Assembly: GCF_003852425.1 (NCBI RefSeq)
Contig: NZ_QAJN01000010.1
Span: forward strand, 62,724-126,723
Reading direction: 5' to 3'
Origin: Paucibacter sp. KBW04
GTDB taxonomy: Bacteria; Pseudomonadota; Gammaproteobacteria; Burkholderiales; Burkholderiaceae_C
DNA: 64,000 bases
The first letter of the stretch is position 1; every line of letters starts with the position of its first letter. The notes beneath the pieces are model-generated. The model saw only the letters and a program-made list of their open reading frames with translations, did not search any database and was not told where the DNA came from. Of the stretch, positions 25,126 to 33,167 are shown piece after piece. The position numbers and the translations under genes are program-made.

Positions 25126-26918
25126 CGGTCTGCGGAGGGCATAGGGCCTGAACTGGCCTCTGCGCGCGCAAGGGCATAGAAGGCCTTCGCGTCCATCTCG
25201 ATGTCACGGCCAAGCTGCAAGCACTTGCCGACGAATTGCGAATAGAGTAACTGCGGATCAGAAAGCGAGCCATTGCCGGCATCTCGAATCACTTCCGCTG
25301 CGATCTTGGAACTCGTCTTACCAACTGCCCGATCCAGCCGGCGCTTCGACAGCAACAACAATGGATCGCCTTTGACTGAGACGGTGGAGACGACCTGCTT
25401 AAAGCTTGCTTGAATCTTGTCCAGGACGCTCGTGGCTTCGACTGTGAAGCCAGCAGTCGCATAGGCCTGCGCAAGCGCCCGCCAAACCTCCGAGTGCGCG
25501 GAGTGAAATACCACTGTCGCCAAGCCTTCTGGTTTGAGCACGCGCGAAATGTCTTTGAAGACGCTTGCCATCATTGCTCCATATTCCAACACGCCTTTGG
25601 ACTGCGAGGGGCTCACGATCACTTCGCGAGCGCGGTCAGTCGTCTTGCCAAGCCAATGCTCGTTGATCTGATTGAGCTCCGCGTAGGGGATGTAGGCGCC
25701 GAAAGGAGGGTCTGTGAAGACGTAGTCCACCGAATGAGGTTTTAGCGGCATGCTTTCACTGGTGCTGTTGTGGACGACAACCGTGCTTCTGCTGCCATGA
25801 AGCAGGTGGAAGGAGTCGATGAATGCTTTGGACTTGCGTCGCACGCCTTCAAGAATGTTTTTCTCCACCGGCAGTCCGCTGATGTAAAGCACGCCGCTTT
25901 GCGACCCAGTGAGAACGAAGTCGCTCTGCCCCTTTTTGAGAACCACGCGGGTCATGAGCGTTGAGTGGCTCGAGTTGTAGCTAAGGACCAGCAGTCGCAA
26001 TGCGTCGCGCACGTGCTCTGGGAAATCGGCGGCGAGATCAAAAAGTGTCGCCATCGCGATGAAGTTGCGCTTCGTGTAGAAGTGATGAAGCTTCTCGATG
26101 CCGACGTGATAGCCAGTGCGGCGCAGCTCGCCCCAAACAAGATCGGCGTTGGGCGCGGACTTCGGCAGTTTCGCTTTGGCGATTCGCGCGAGGACTGCGT
26201 GGTCTTCGGGCGTGGGCGGACGCTGCCATTTCGCGGACCCGGTCCGGCCATGCACTCGCGCGATCACGCGTTTCTTTGTCAGCTGCTTGCGTCCAAATGC
26301 GTCTAGGGACGATTCAAGCGCTCGCTCGCAGGCTCCGACCGGGACCTGTGTCCGGCAGCTCTTGCAACGGAAAGTGTCCGACATGCTCAGTGGCTTTGTC
26401 TTCACGCTCGCGTCCCACAGCGAGACTTCGTTGCCGCAGTGTGGGCAAACAAGCATTTCGGACCAGATCATGTGGCGCAGAGTTCCGGGAGAGCCGCTCG
26501 CGTCCTTCGCCTCGTATAGCCAGGAAAGCTTTTCTTCTGCGCGTCGGCACAGCTCATTGACCGCCGCTGCGAATGTCTCCGGCTCTGGCGGGCGGCATAG
26601 AGTTTCTGATACGAACGCGCCCAATGTGCCGATTTCAAAAAGATGGGCGGTGCGTGGTCCCCACTTCGGCGTGATTCCGAGCGCGTCGGCCATGCGGCGC
26701 ATCTCATCGGTGGGACGATCGCACAGCAGTGTCGCGAGCCCTGTGGTTCCGCTTCCTGCAAATGCATCGAGCACGGTCGCGCCTGGCTTAGTGTGCGCGG
26801 CAATGAAGAGGGCAATGACCTCGGGCGAGATTTTCGTCGGATAGGAAAAAGCGTTGTAAAGCGGTCCCGTGCGCGTTGATGGCAAGGGAGTTCTGTAAAG
26901 GTCGGCGATGTTTGCCAC
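25122..26918 (-). CDS. COG1743-like DNA methyltransferase with zinc ribbon
   Basis: This is a 598-residue methyltransferase of the amino-MTase superfamily with motif I first: VLDAFAGSGTTG (49-60) and the catalytic DPPF in DYVFTDPPFGAYIPY (403-406). Between them is a four-Cys zinc ribbon (CPHC 158-161, CKSC 185-188) and a basic linker that may contact DNA. The order and the N-terminal RTGPLYNAFSYPTKISPE resemble the COG1743/DUF1156-type enzymes found in defence clusters. The GTG start at 26918 has no strong ribosome-binding site. It is the first methylase of the operon, 81 bases after a small regulator-like gene, and is coupled by ATGA to the next. Confidence 0.82.
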   Translation of the reverse strand: MANIADLYRTPLPSTRTGPLYNAFSYPTKISPEVIALFIAAHTKPGATVLDAFAGSGTTGLATLLCDRPTDEMRRMADALGITPKWGPRTAHLFEIGTLGAFVSETLCRPPEPETFAAAVNELCRRAEEKLSWLYEAKDASGSPGTLRHMIWSEMLVCPHCGNEVSLWDASVKTKPLSMSDTFRCKSCRTQVPVGACERALESSLDAFGRKQLTKKRVIARVHGRTGSAKWQRPPTPEDHAVLARIAKAKLPKSAPNADLVWGELRRTGYHVGIEKLHHFYTKRNFIAMATLFDLAADFPEHVRDALRLLVLSYNSSHSTLMTRVVLKKGQSDFVLTGSQSGVLYISGLPVEKNILEGVRRKSKAFIDSFHLLHGSRSTVVVHNSTSESMPLKPHSVDYVFTDPPFGAYIPYAELNQINEHWLGKTTDRAREVIVSPSQSKGVLEYGAMMASVFKDISRVLKPEGLATVVFHSAHSEVWRALAQAYATAGFTVEATSVLDKIQASFKQVVSTVSVKGDPLLLLSKRRLDRAVGKTSSKIAAEVIRDAGNGSLSDPQLLYSQFVGKCLQLGRDIEMDAKAFYALARAEASSGPMPSADR

Positions 26919-26999
26919 GGGTGATTGATTCTTTTGGTTGTCGACCTCTTGCGAGTCCGAATGGACGCAGGCCGCTTCTCGTTCGAGGCTCGTATCCCG

Positions 27000-27221
27000 T
27001 CAAGCCACGGCTTTGACGTGCTGCTTGTTAACGGCTCGCGCGCGAGCCGCTCGCTCGGTGGGAAGGGCAATGTCTTTGGATTCGCAAAACCCTGCGACGA
27101 GCACTTCAAGCATATTGACCATGCTTCTTTGCTCATGGTCGGCAGCAGCTTTCAAAGCTAGCTTGAAAGATGGCGAAACACGTAGATTCAGCGTGTCGCT
27201 TTTTACGTCATCGAATCGCAT
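27000..27221 (-). CDS. Small ribbon-helix-helix-like protein
   Basis: This is a 73-residue protein with a strand-helix-helix pattern: SDTLNLRVSPSFKLALKAAADHEQ, then SMVNMLEVLVAGFCESKDI. This is typical of Arc/CopG/MetJ-type DNA-binding proteins and of antitoxins. An alternative ATG at 27248 adds nine residues; neither start has a clear ribosome-binding site. It lies 81 bases upstream of the first methylase on the same strand. A palindrome at 27258-27274 just upstream could be its operator. It most likely represses the methylase operon (inference). Confidence 0.6.
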   Translation of the reverse strand: MRFDDVKSDTLNLRVSPSFKLALKAAADHEQRSMVNMLEVLVAGFCESKDIALPTERAARARAVNKQHVKAVA

Positions 27222-27257
27222 GGGATAGCCCCGCAAGTGTCTGTGCATTTGCGGTAT

Positions 27258-27274
27258 TCTAGCTGCGCGCTAGA
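27258..27274. promoter_or_regulatory. Palindrome upstream of the RHH gene, candidate operator
   Basis: TCTAGC (27258-27263) and GCTAGA (27269-27274) are perfect inverted arms around TGCGC. They lie 37 bases upstream of the ATG at 27221, where a promoter for the methylase operon is expected. RHH proteins bind such short palindromes as dimers of dimers. Confidence 0.4.
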
Positions 27275-27362
27275 GTCGGTCATTTGGGGGGCTAGGGCTG
27301 CCAATTGCTTGGCGCGTGTGGTTTGTCGGTAGCCTCAATCGTGCAATGTTTAGTGGGATGGG

Positions 27363-27938
27363 CTATCTGGCTTCATTAAGCCTGCACTGCAGTGCCATCT
27401 CGTAGGCCTTCTCGAAATGAGGCGCTAGCGGACGCTCCAGCGACTGATGCTGTGCGATCACGGTAGGCTTGTCGGAGTCCCCAAGGCGGCCTTTGAAGAT
27501 CAGCCAGGAAAACAGATGCGGCGTGGTTTGCGTGAGGGCGTGGCCTGAATCCACGGCCAGCTTGCGCGCCTTTTTGTCGTCGGTGATGACAGCTTGGCCG
27601 ATTTTCATGGCGAAGGCGATGGACGACAGCTCGCCCTTGCCAAGCCTCTTCCTGCTTTCAAGGAGTTTTATGGCCTGCAAGTCCCCGATGTCGCAGGAGT
27701 GGGCGGCGAATCCGCCACGAGCCTGTTCTTGTGTAAGCCGTCGCATCAGTTCTGTCTCAGCCGGAGTCGGGGCTTTTCTCGGCTTGGTCAGGCATTCGTA
27801 GCGGACGAAGCTGGTGACGCAGAACTCGCAGCGAGCCTCTTTGGCGGCGGCGTGTAGTCGAGCCGAGGACAGCACGTTCCATACGGAACAGGTGTCGGCG
27901 ACATTGATCAGATGGAATTTCGATGGATCAATGGCCAT
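27363..27938 (-). CDS. PIN-domain ribonuclease-like protein
   Basis: This 191-residue protein has the acidic residues of the PIN fold: Asp in NVADTCSVWN (about residue 15), Glu in RYECL (about 48), Glu in GKGELSSIAFA (about 102) and the pair in VITDDKKAR (about 117). PIN proteins are metal-dependent RNases and are often toxins. The ATG at 27938 overlaps the end of the XRE/ImmA gene by 11 bases, so the two form an operon with the regulator first. XRE-ImmA proteins paired with PIN-like proteins are common in islands and may act as toxin-antitoxin or stress-response modules. RNase activity is inferred from the residues. Confidence 0.72.
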   Translation of the reverse strand: MAIDPSKFHLINVADTCSVWNVLSSARLHAAAKEARCEFCVTSFVRYECLTKPRKAPTPAETELMRRLTQEQARGGFAAHSCDIGDLQAIKLLESRKRLGKGELSSIAFAMKIGQAVITDDKKARKLAVDSGHALTQTTPHLFSWLIFKGRLGDSDKPTVIAQHQSLERPLAPHFEKAYEMALQCRLNEAR

Positions 27939-29070
27939 GAAGCGTCCGGTTATAGAGGGAAGCCAACTCAGCCAACTCGCCGTGGCTGCAGAGCAGGGCT
28001 TCGGCCAGTCGGCCGACGCTGATCACACCTGCGCTGAAGCCGTCGAAACATAGGCCAACGTAAAAATCCGAAAGGCCGAGTTCAAGGAGGTGGGCCTTGC
28101 GCTGACGCTGTGTGGCGTTGAGGCTCTCGGGAAGCTCGGGGTCGATCTTGGCCTCGCGCGGCACGCGCAATCGGCGAATGCGGTCGTAATTGCCTTGGTC
28201 GATGAGCTTGGCCTCTTTGAGGGCGATGGCAAGCGCGACGCAGCTCACGCGCAAATCGTTTGCCCACCGCTGCGCGTCCGCGTCGCTCCACTGATTCGGC
28301 GGAGGCATCTTCCTCAGGAATTCGGGCGGCATCAAGAAGCACGATGCGAAGCGATTGGCGCGAAGCTCCAAGTAATCCGACCCGCTGGGGCCATCGAAGC
28401 TGACGCTGGCGCCTTGCGCGGAGTCGAAGATGGCATGGGCCATTTCATGGGCCGCGCTGAATCGCTGGCGGTAAATGTCCTCGCTGTGGTTGACCAAGGC
28501 GCACTTGCCGGCGACCGGATGCATGATAAAGAGGCCGGATATGTTCGAGTTCCCCAGCTTGCGGCGGAACATATGCACTCCGACGCTGCGAAACTCCGCG
28601 TAGACATCGCGAGGAACCGCGCGATCATCATGGCCCAGGGCGGTCCGCAATCGTGCGGCGGCGGCTTCACCGTGACCTTTGAAGTAGTCGCCGCTGGGTG
28701 AGAAGGCAAAGTCCTTGGGCGGGCGACCAAGCTCTCGCATCAAGAAGTCTTCCGTCTCGCACAGGTAAAGGAAGTCTTGGACAGCTCGGCGGTCTTCTTT
28801 TGTGAAGTCGTTTCCATGGGCGCGATAGAGCGTCTCGGTTTGCTCGAACGGCGCGACCTGTTCGTTCGAGATGAAGAACTTGAAGTCGCAGCGGTAATGA
28901 TCCGCCAGGATCAGCACGTCGTCGCCCGAGGGTTCGACCTGGCCGGCTTCGATTGCCGCCAGTCGTGCGGCGTCAATGCCGGTCGCGGAGGCGACCTCAA
29001 TGGTGGACTCCTTGAGCTGTCCACGATATTTGGCGAGTTTGGAGCCTAGGGCTTTGAGGTTGATGGCCAT
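27928..29070 (-). CDS. XRE-ImmA/IrrE family regulator-metallopeptidase
   Basis: This is a 380-residue protein. The N-terminal XRE helix-turn-helix (KESTIEVASATGIDAARLAAIEAGQVEPS) is followed by an ImmA/IrrE (DUF955) zinc peptidase domain with FSAAHEMAHAIFD carrying HExxH at about residue 210. Such proteins bind DNA and cleave or sense a partner, as ImmA does with the ICEBs1 repressor and IrrE with DdrO. The ATG at 29070 has GAGAG upstream; a TTG at 29079 is an alternative. It is translationally linked to the PIN gene downstream and probably controls it. Confidence 0.85.
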   Translation of the reverse strand: MAINLKALGSKLAKYRGQLKESTIEVASATGIDAARLAAIEAGQVEPSGDDVLILADHYRCDFKFFISNEQVAPFEQTETLYRAHGNDFTKEDRRAVQDFLYLCETEDFLMRELGRPPKDFAFSPSGDYFKGHGEAAAARLRTALGHDDRAVPRDVYAEFRSVGVHMFRRKLGNSNISGLFIMHPVAGKCALVNHSEDIYRQRFSAAHEMAHAIFDSAQGASVSFDGPSGSDYLELRANRFASCFLMPPEFLRKMPPPNQWSDADAQRWANDLRVSCVALAIALKEAKLIDQGNYDRIRRLRVPREAKIDPELPESLNATQRQRKAHLLELGLSDFYVGLCFDGFSAGVISVGRLAEALLCSHGELAELASLYNRTLHGH

Positions 29071-29148
29071 TACTCTCAATCATAGGTGCAGGACTGCTGA
29101 CCTAACGCCAGGCGATTTCGACGTTATGGGCAAACCGCAAGATTGCCT

Positions 29149-29739
29149 TTAAGAGCGAGGGGCGTAGTTCCGGACTCGTTCAACTTCGACGAGCTTGCGC
29201 CAATCAACGGTGAATTCGCTCTCGCCAAGCCAGTTGGCGCTATGGGCTGACGGCCCAGCGATGATCGATTCAACGGGCGCGTTGGTTCGCAAAATCACGC
29301 CGCCTCGGCCTTCAGCATTCCATCCGCTTGCGAACATTCGAGCCGTCTCTTCCTTGTCGCTCCATGCGGAGCCGATCCTGCCCGCTTCCAAGCGGTCGAT
29401 GTTTTCACCTCGATAAAGGATCATTCCGGGACCTTCAAAACGCGGGAGCCAGACCCAGAGCATGTCGAGCAGAAGCTCATCGTCGTCCACAAGTTCGCGG
29501 ATGAAGTGGTGGGACACATGCCACTGGGTATGGAAGCGTTCAGCGATTGCGAGGTCTCTGGGCGGACATGCGATCAAGCTCTTGAACAAGGCTCGCCATT
29601 TAGTTCGATGCTGAGCGACCTCAGGGCTGCGTAGCATCGGGCCGTAGTGCTTGCCATCCAGGATGTGTTCCAGCAGAGGTGGGTAACCGCTGAGTGCGGC
29701 GGCGATGCTTGGCAGCATCAAATGGTTCCCGACAGCCAT
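29149..29739 (-). CDS. ADP-ribosyltransferase-like protein
   Basis: This 196-residue protein has what look like the three ADP-ribosyltransferase motifs in order. Arg110 lies in MILYRGEN, the Ser-x-x-Ser strand in GSAWSDKEETARMFA (124-127) and the catalytic ExE in LGESEFTVD (Glu173, Glu175). This R-S-E arrangement fits cholera-toxin-like or ART-type enzymes, which transfer ADP-ribose to proteins or nucleic acids. The N-terminal 100 residues are helical. The ATG at 29739 lies 22 bases after the stop of an acidic gene, so the two probably form an operon. This is a fold assignment by eye and needs structural support. Confidence 0.5.
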   Translation of the reverse strand: MAVGNHLMLPSIAAALSGYPPLLEHILDGKHYGPMLRSPEVAQHRTKWRALFKSLIACPPRDLAIAERFHTQWHVSHHFIRELVDDDELLLDMLWVWLPRFEGPGMILYRGENIDRLEAGRIGSAWSDKEETARMFASGWNAEGRGGVILRTNAPVESIIAGPSAHSANWLGESEFTVDWRKLVEVERVRNYAPRS

Positions 29740-29761
29740 TGCAGGTGAGCCTGTCGCATGA

Positions 29762-30481
29762 TCAAGCCTTGGCGCCAGCAGTGGTCCCAATGGCTTTCTT
29801 AAACGTTGCGACCAACGACTTGACCCGTTCACCGGCCTTCGCGCGGGTGGCGCTGTCCACGTCGAACCCATCGAGAAATGCCTCTGATGAGTCGACGAGG
29901 AAATACGTCGTCATGACGGCTAAGTCTGGGTCTCCCGTGGACTCTGGATTGAGGAACGTGAATTCGGTTTCAATTGCAGCGAACTGTTCGTCGTCAGCCC
30001 CTAGGCTGCATCCCAGGGCCAATCCAACGGCTTGCATGTTCTGAACGGCAGCCGCTTCGAAGCCGTCTTCACGCTCATATCGTTTCTTGAACCTGGCAGC
30101 CAAGTCTTTGGGGATGTTGTCTAGGAAATCACTGACTGCATGTTGAAGCTCAGCCGTATCGTCCTCCGACTCATCTTCGCTTTCGCCAGAGTTTCCGGTG
30201 ATCTTGCCTGCGTCCTCGGTGTCGAGGACCTCTTTGCCATTCAAGAATTCTTCGAGCCATCGGTCTGCGCTCTCTTGGGGGCCATGGCCTTCATAGACGC
30301 CTTCGAGCCATTCTGCGTCTCCGATGTAACGCACGGCCTTGAATGCCTCATCCACGGAGGTGCCAATGGCCCACCCAGGAAGTTCGACGCCGTCCAGGTG
30401 CCCACCGAGTTGGAGCTCGACGAGCAATTGGCACACTGAGTCCATCGCAGGGATGTGCGTCATTCGTCTTTTCATCGCCAT
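29762..30481 (-). CDS. Acidic hypothetical protein, partner of the ART-like gene
   Basis: This is a 239-residue protein of unknown family. The ATG at 30481 follows GGAGG at a good distance. A central Glu/Asp/Ser-rich linker (GESEDESEDDTAEL) separates two helical parts; the second (LDNIPKDLAARFKKRYEREDGFEAAAVQNMQAVG) may be a small helical domain. Strong acidity and position immediately before the ART-like gene are compatible with an immunity or antitoxin role, but nothing in the sequence proves it. Confidence 0.55.
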   Translation of the reverse strand: MAMKRRMTHIPAMDSVCQLLVELQLGGHLDGVELPGWAIGTSVDEAFKAVRYIGDAEWLEGVYEGHGPQESADRWLEEFLNGKEVLDTEDAGKITGNSGESEDESEDDTAELQHAVSDFLDNIPKDLAARFKKRYEREDGFEAAAVQNMQAVGLALGCSLGADDEQFAAIETEFTFLNPESTGDPDLAVMTTYFLVDSSEAFLDGFDVDSATRAKAGERVKSLVATFKKAIGTTAGAKA

Positions 30482-30749
30482 AGGTTGCCTCCGTTGTTTT
30501 CACATTCTCGTGGAAATGGGGGTGGGGCTTGCGCGGCCCGCCTGCGAGTTCTAAGTCGTCTACTGCTTGGGCATGGAGGAAGGTCCGGGAGCCGATCTAG
30601 CGGCCCGGCATCAAGCTGGCCAAGGTCGGCGAGATGCTGCTCGAATTGCCCCGGCCAGCCATAGCAATTCGAGCTCGATCTAGGCGAGCCGGAAACTGAG
30701 CAATTGGGTTCGATCGAAAGTCGAGCTGGCCAGGCCAGCCGGGTTGAGA

Positions 30750-31106
30750 TCAGTCGGAGAAGACCATGGCGCGCCTGCCTGCCAAGCCGGTCATGGCGAT
30801 CAACGCCACCTCAAACGCAAACATCGCGAAAGCTCGAGTGCAGGGCAACCAGACAAGAAGAAATGCGATGGCCGCTAGGCTCGCCCTGAGCGCCAATGAG
30901 GCAGGGGCGATGGGGGGCGAGGCCGCTCCTGCGGCCCTGTGAGCGGGGCGGATCGAAGGCGCGAATGCGATGTCTATGCAAAAGATGGTGGTGCACCCCA
31001 GCGCAACTTCGATACGGCCAAAAGCCGCTGACGGGTCGATCCATGGGGCGGCGGCAAACGCGACGCTCAGAACCAAAAGCGATGGAAGGGAGTATGGAAT
31101 TTTCAA
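30750..31106 (-). CDS. Small four-segment membrane protein
   Basis: This is a 118-residue hydrophobic protein with four predicted membrane segments: LPSLLVLSVAFAAAPWI; VALGCTTIFCIDIAFA; LRASLAAIAFLLVWL; and FAFEVALIAMTGLAG. The start is a TTG at 31106 with no ATG available and no clear ribosome-binding site, so the call is moderate. It lies 45 bases downstream of the M48 protease gene on the same strand. It could anchor or be a substrate of that protease (inference). Confidence 0.45.
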   Translation of the reverse strand: MKIPYSLPSLLVLSVAFAAAPWIDPSAAFGRIEVALGCTTIFCIDIAFAPSIRPAHRAAGAASPPIAPASLALRASLAAIAFLLVWLPCTRAFAMFAFEVALIAMTGLAGRRAMVFSD

Positions 31107-31151
31107 CGCGGGCCTCTGTCTGAGGCCATTCCAGCGCGCCGGCCATGAAAG

Positions 31152-31790
31152 TCAACCGCGCGGTTGCCAGATCGACGGCTTCTTGTTCTGAAGTCGGTCG
31201 CGCTTGTTGTCGTAAAAAGCGTTCATCGACGGGCTGCGGAGTGCCTTGATCAAGGCGATCCCGGCCAACATTTCCGCAGTTCCCGTTGGACCCAGCATGC
31301 GCGCGGCGCGGCGATCAGCGTCCCATTCAAAAAGCATCGACTTGTCGTATGCGATAGCGGTCGCGATGCCGACAACTATGAGCGGGCCGGCAAATGAGAG
31401 CACTGACTTTGGGTTTCCGCTGAACAATTTGACGTATGCCGACATGAGAGCTATTGAGAGAAGCGCCAAAATTACCCCTGCCGAGCTGACCAAAGAGTGG
31501 TGTCCCTCCACATGTCCAAGTTCATGGGCGATGAAATAGCGGCGCAGATTCGCGTTGATGGGAAGCATGTCGCGCGAGATTGTGAAATCTCTCCCATTGG
31601 TGGAGGCTTGGTGCGTCAGACTCTTCGAGATCCCCGCATTGAGTTCGATGATCACCAAGCGTGGAGCCGCCTTGGCGAGACTCTTTGACCTCGAGCGCAA
31701 AGCCAGCTCTCGAATCTCTTTCGTCCAGTCCAGCAGCTGCGCTTGTTCCAGTGGGTTCAGCGAAGCTGGCGATACGTAAATTATGCTCAT
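31152..31790 (-). CDS. M48-family metalloprotease with membrane segments
   Basis: This 212-residue protein has the M48 signature: FIAHELGHVEGHH (HExxH about residues 86-90) and a later EWDADRRAARMLG that provides the Glu third ligand. Two membrane segments (about 103-119 and 131-148) lie between the two motifs, as in HtpX-like proteases. The family normally cleaves membrane or envelope proteins. The ATG at 31790 is taken because an upstream in-frame start would add unlikely residues. It follows the nuclease gene by 38 bases in one operon. A protease beside a nuclease is unusual for ordinary housekeeping and fits accessory defence modules. Confidence 0.78.
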   Translation of the reverse strand: MSIIYVSPASLNPLEQAQLLDWTKEIRELALRSRSKSLAKAAPRLVIIELNAGISKSLTHQASTNGRDFTISRDMLPINANLRRYFIAHELGHVEGHHSLVSSAGVILALLSIALMSAYVKLFSGNPKSVLSFAGPLIVVGIATAIAYDKSMLFEWDADRRAARMLGPTGTAEMLAGIALIKALRSPSMNAFYDNKRDRLQNKKPSIWQPRG

Positions 31791-31828
31791 GTGCTGCCGC
31801 CACCGGCGATTGGAATGGTCATGCTGAG

Positions 31829-32842
31829 TCAACCCTCGCTCTTCTCGGCGGCAGCCAATCGGAGCTTGGTTTCGTCGCGGGCTTGGCCAAGTTGCTCAAA
31901 CTGGCCTGTCAGCAACGTGTCTATCGCGCACCACACGCGCGCGCTTCGTTTGACGGTGTCGTCATTGCCGGCGGCCCCGAGCTTCGCTGCGGGCCGCATG
32001 GCCGGGCCGAGCGTGTAGACGAAGTGATCCCCGTCGGTTGGGATCCATGTGGGATCAACGGTGGACACGTCGAAGACGATGTCGTGCCTCTCGATGCGGT
32101 GGACTGAATGCACTTCGCCCCAGTAGCGGAAGGCGATGTAGTTCGGAGGCTGCATGGGCCATCCGTTGCCCACCGGATGAAAGTAGCTGCCATCTTGCTC
32201 CACCACGTCGATCCATGTCTTCGGACCATCGGCTCGCATCGGGGCGGAGCTCAGCGAAACGACATAGACCAGGTTGTCCCTTGTTCTTTCCATGGCGGCG
32301 AAGCCCTCCAAATGCTGAATCAGTTCGCGAAGCCAGAGCTTCTCTTCGAGGCCGCTCGCTTGGTTGCGGGCCGTCTTTGCCATTCCTCGGATGGTGCCCC
32401 AAGAGAGGTGCACGAGCGGAGCTCCGTCGATGTGGGAGGGCAGGCGGCGAGCGGCAATGGACTGCGCCACTGCCGACACCGAGACGAGCACTTGGCGCGC
32501 CGCTGGTTCGATGCCGAGCCTGGGGCGGTAGCGGCTGAGCTGCTCGATGCTCGGCAGCTCGAAGCCCTGCTTGGCCTCGAGGATCGCATGGAGCTCGTCG
32601 CCGCAGCGGATTTCCATGTCGGTGAAGCCTCGGTCGTGCCCATGGGTTTGCAGGGCAATCCGAATCTCGTTCGCGTTGAGGGGTTTGCCGGCGAGCCTCT
32701 CGGCCAGGATGGCAGCGAGGCTCGGGCATCGCGCGAGCGTCCACCCGAGTGCATAGGTTGCGCTGTTTTCGTCCTTGCCCATGAGTTCGAAGACGTTCTT
32801 CGGAAACGAAGCGCGGATGGCCAAGGTCGCTTGCGGCGCCAT
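31829..32842 (-). CDS. PD-(D/E)XK nuclease-family protein
   Basis: This 337-residue protein has a nuclease core in the first 110 residues. Glu25 lies in a helix with ALGWTL, Asp75 in GFTDMEIR, Glu89-x-Lys91 in AILEAKQGF, and Gln101-x3-Tyr105 in EQLSRY. These are the expected metal-binding and catalytic positions of PD-(D/E)XK nucleases. The C-terminal 200 residues contain strands and several Trp residues and may recognise substrate. The ATG at 32842 follows GAGG eight bases upstream. It heads a three-gene operon with the M48 protease and the membrane protein. DNA cleavage is inferred from the motif. Confidence 0.7.
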   Translation of the reverse strand: MAPQATLAIRASFPKNVFELMGKDENSATYALGWTLARCPSLAAILAERLAGKPLNANEIRIALQTHGHDRGFTDMEIRCGDELHAILEAKQGFELPSIEQLSRYRPRLGIEPAARQVLVSVSAVAQSIAARRLPSHIDGAPLVHLSWGTIRGMAKTARNQASGLEEKLWLRELIQHLEGFAAMERTRDNLVYVVSLSSAPMRADGPKTWIDVVEQDGSYFHPVGNGWPMQPPNYIAFRYWGEVHSVHRIERHDIVFDVSTVDPTWIPTDGDHFVYTLGPAMRPAAKLGAAGNDDTVKRSARVWCAIDTLLTGQFEQLGQARDETKLRLAAAEKSEG

Positions 32843-32906
32843 CAACGCGCCTCGCCCAAGCAGCCGTTCAGTCGGTCAAAACGCTCCGCCAAAAACGACG
32901 TGGACG

Positions 32907-33005
32907 GGCTCCAATGAGGCTCCATAGCCTGAGAATTTGGCTCCATGCGAAGCATATGCGACCGGTCAGAGCGATGCCGTGGAGCATCGGCCCCAAATGG
33001 CTCCA
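32907..33005. repeat. Four GGCTCCA direct repeats upstream of the nuclease operon
   Basis: GGCTCCA occurs at 32907-32913, 32918-32924, 32939-32945 and 32999-33005. A near-inverse GTGGAGCAT lies at 32979-32987. The first three are spaced 11 and 21 bases, so they fall on one face of the helix. They sit 65 to 160 bases upstream of the nuclease start, where operators would be. Confidence 0.55.
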
Positions 33006-33145
33006 CCTAGGCACCGCCAAAAGTTTTCAAATAAGGCTGTAGCCCGCATGAATGCTAGGCCGCGCTGGTCATGGGCCATGACTGGCGTGTGGGCGGAGAA
33101 GTCCGGAGCTTGGCTCATCTTGGGTAGGGCGTTCTGAAAATGAAC

Positions 33146-33167
33146 AAAGCCCTCATCAGAGGGCTTT
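33146..33167. terminator. Perfect-stem terminator between the island and suhB
   Basis: AAAGCCCTC and GAGGGCTTT pair perfectly around ATCA. The hairpin lies 33 bases beyond the end of suhB on its strand and is palindromic, so it can stop transcription from both sides. Confidence 0.8.

Noticed and set aside
30725-30739. Palindrome GCTGGCC-A-GGCCAGC
   Set aside because: The single-base centre prevents a hairpin, and there is no further evidence for an operator; probably chance in GC-rich DNA.
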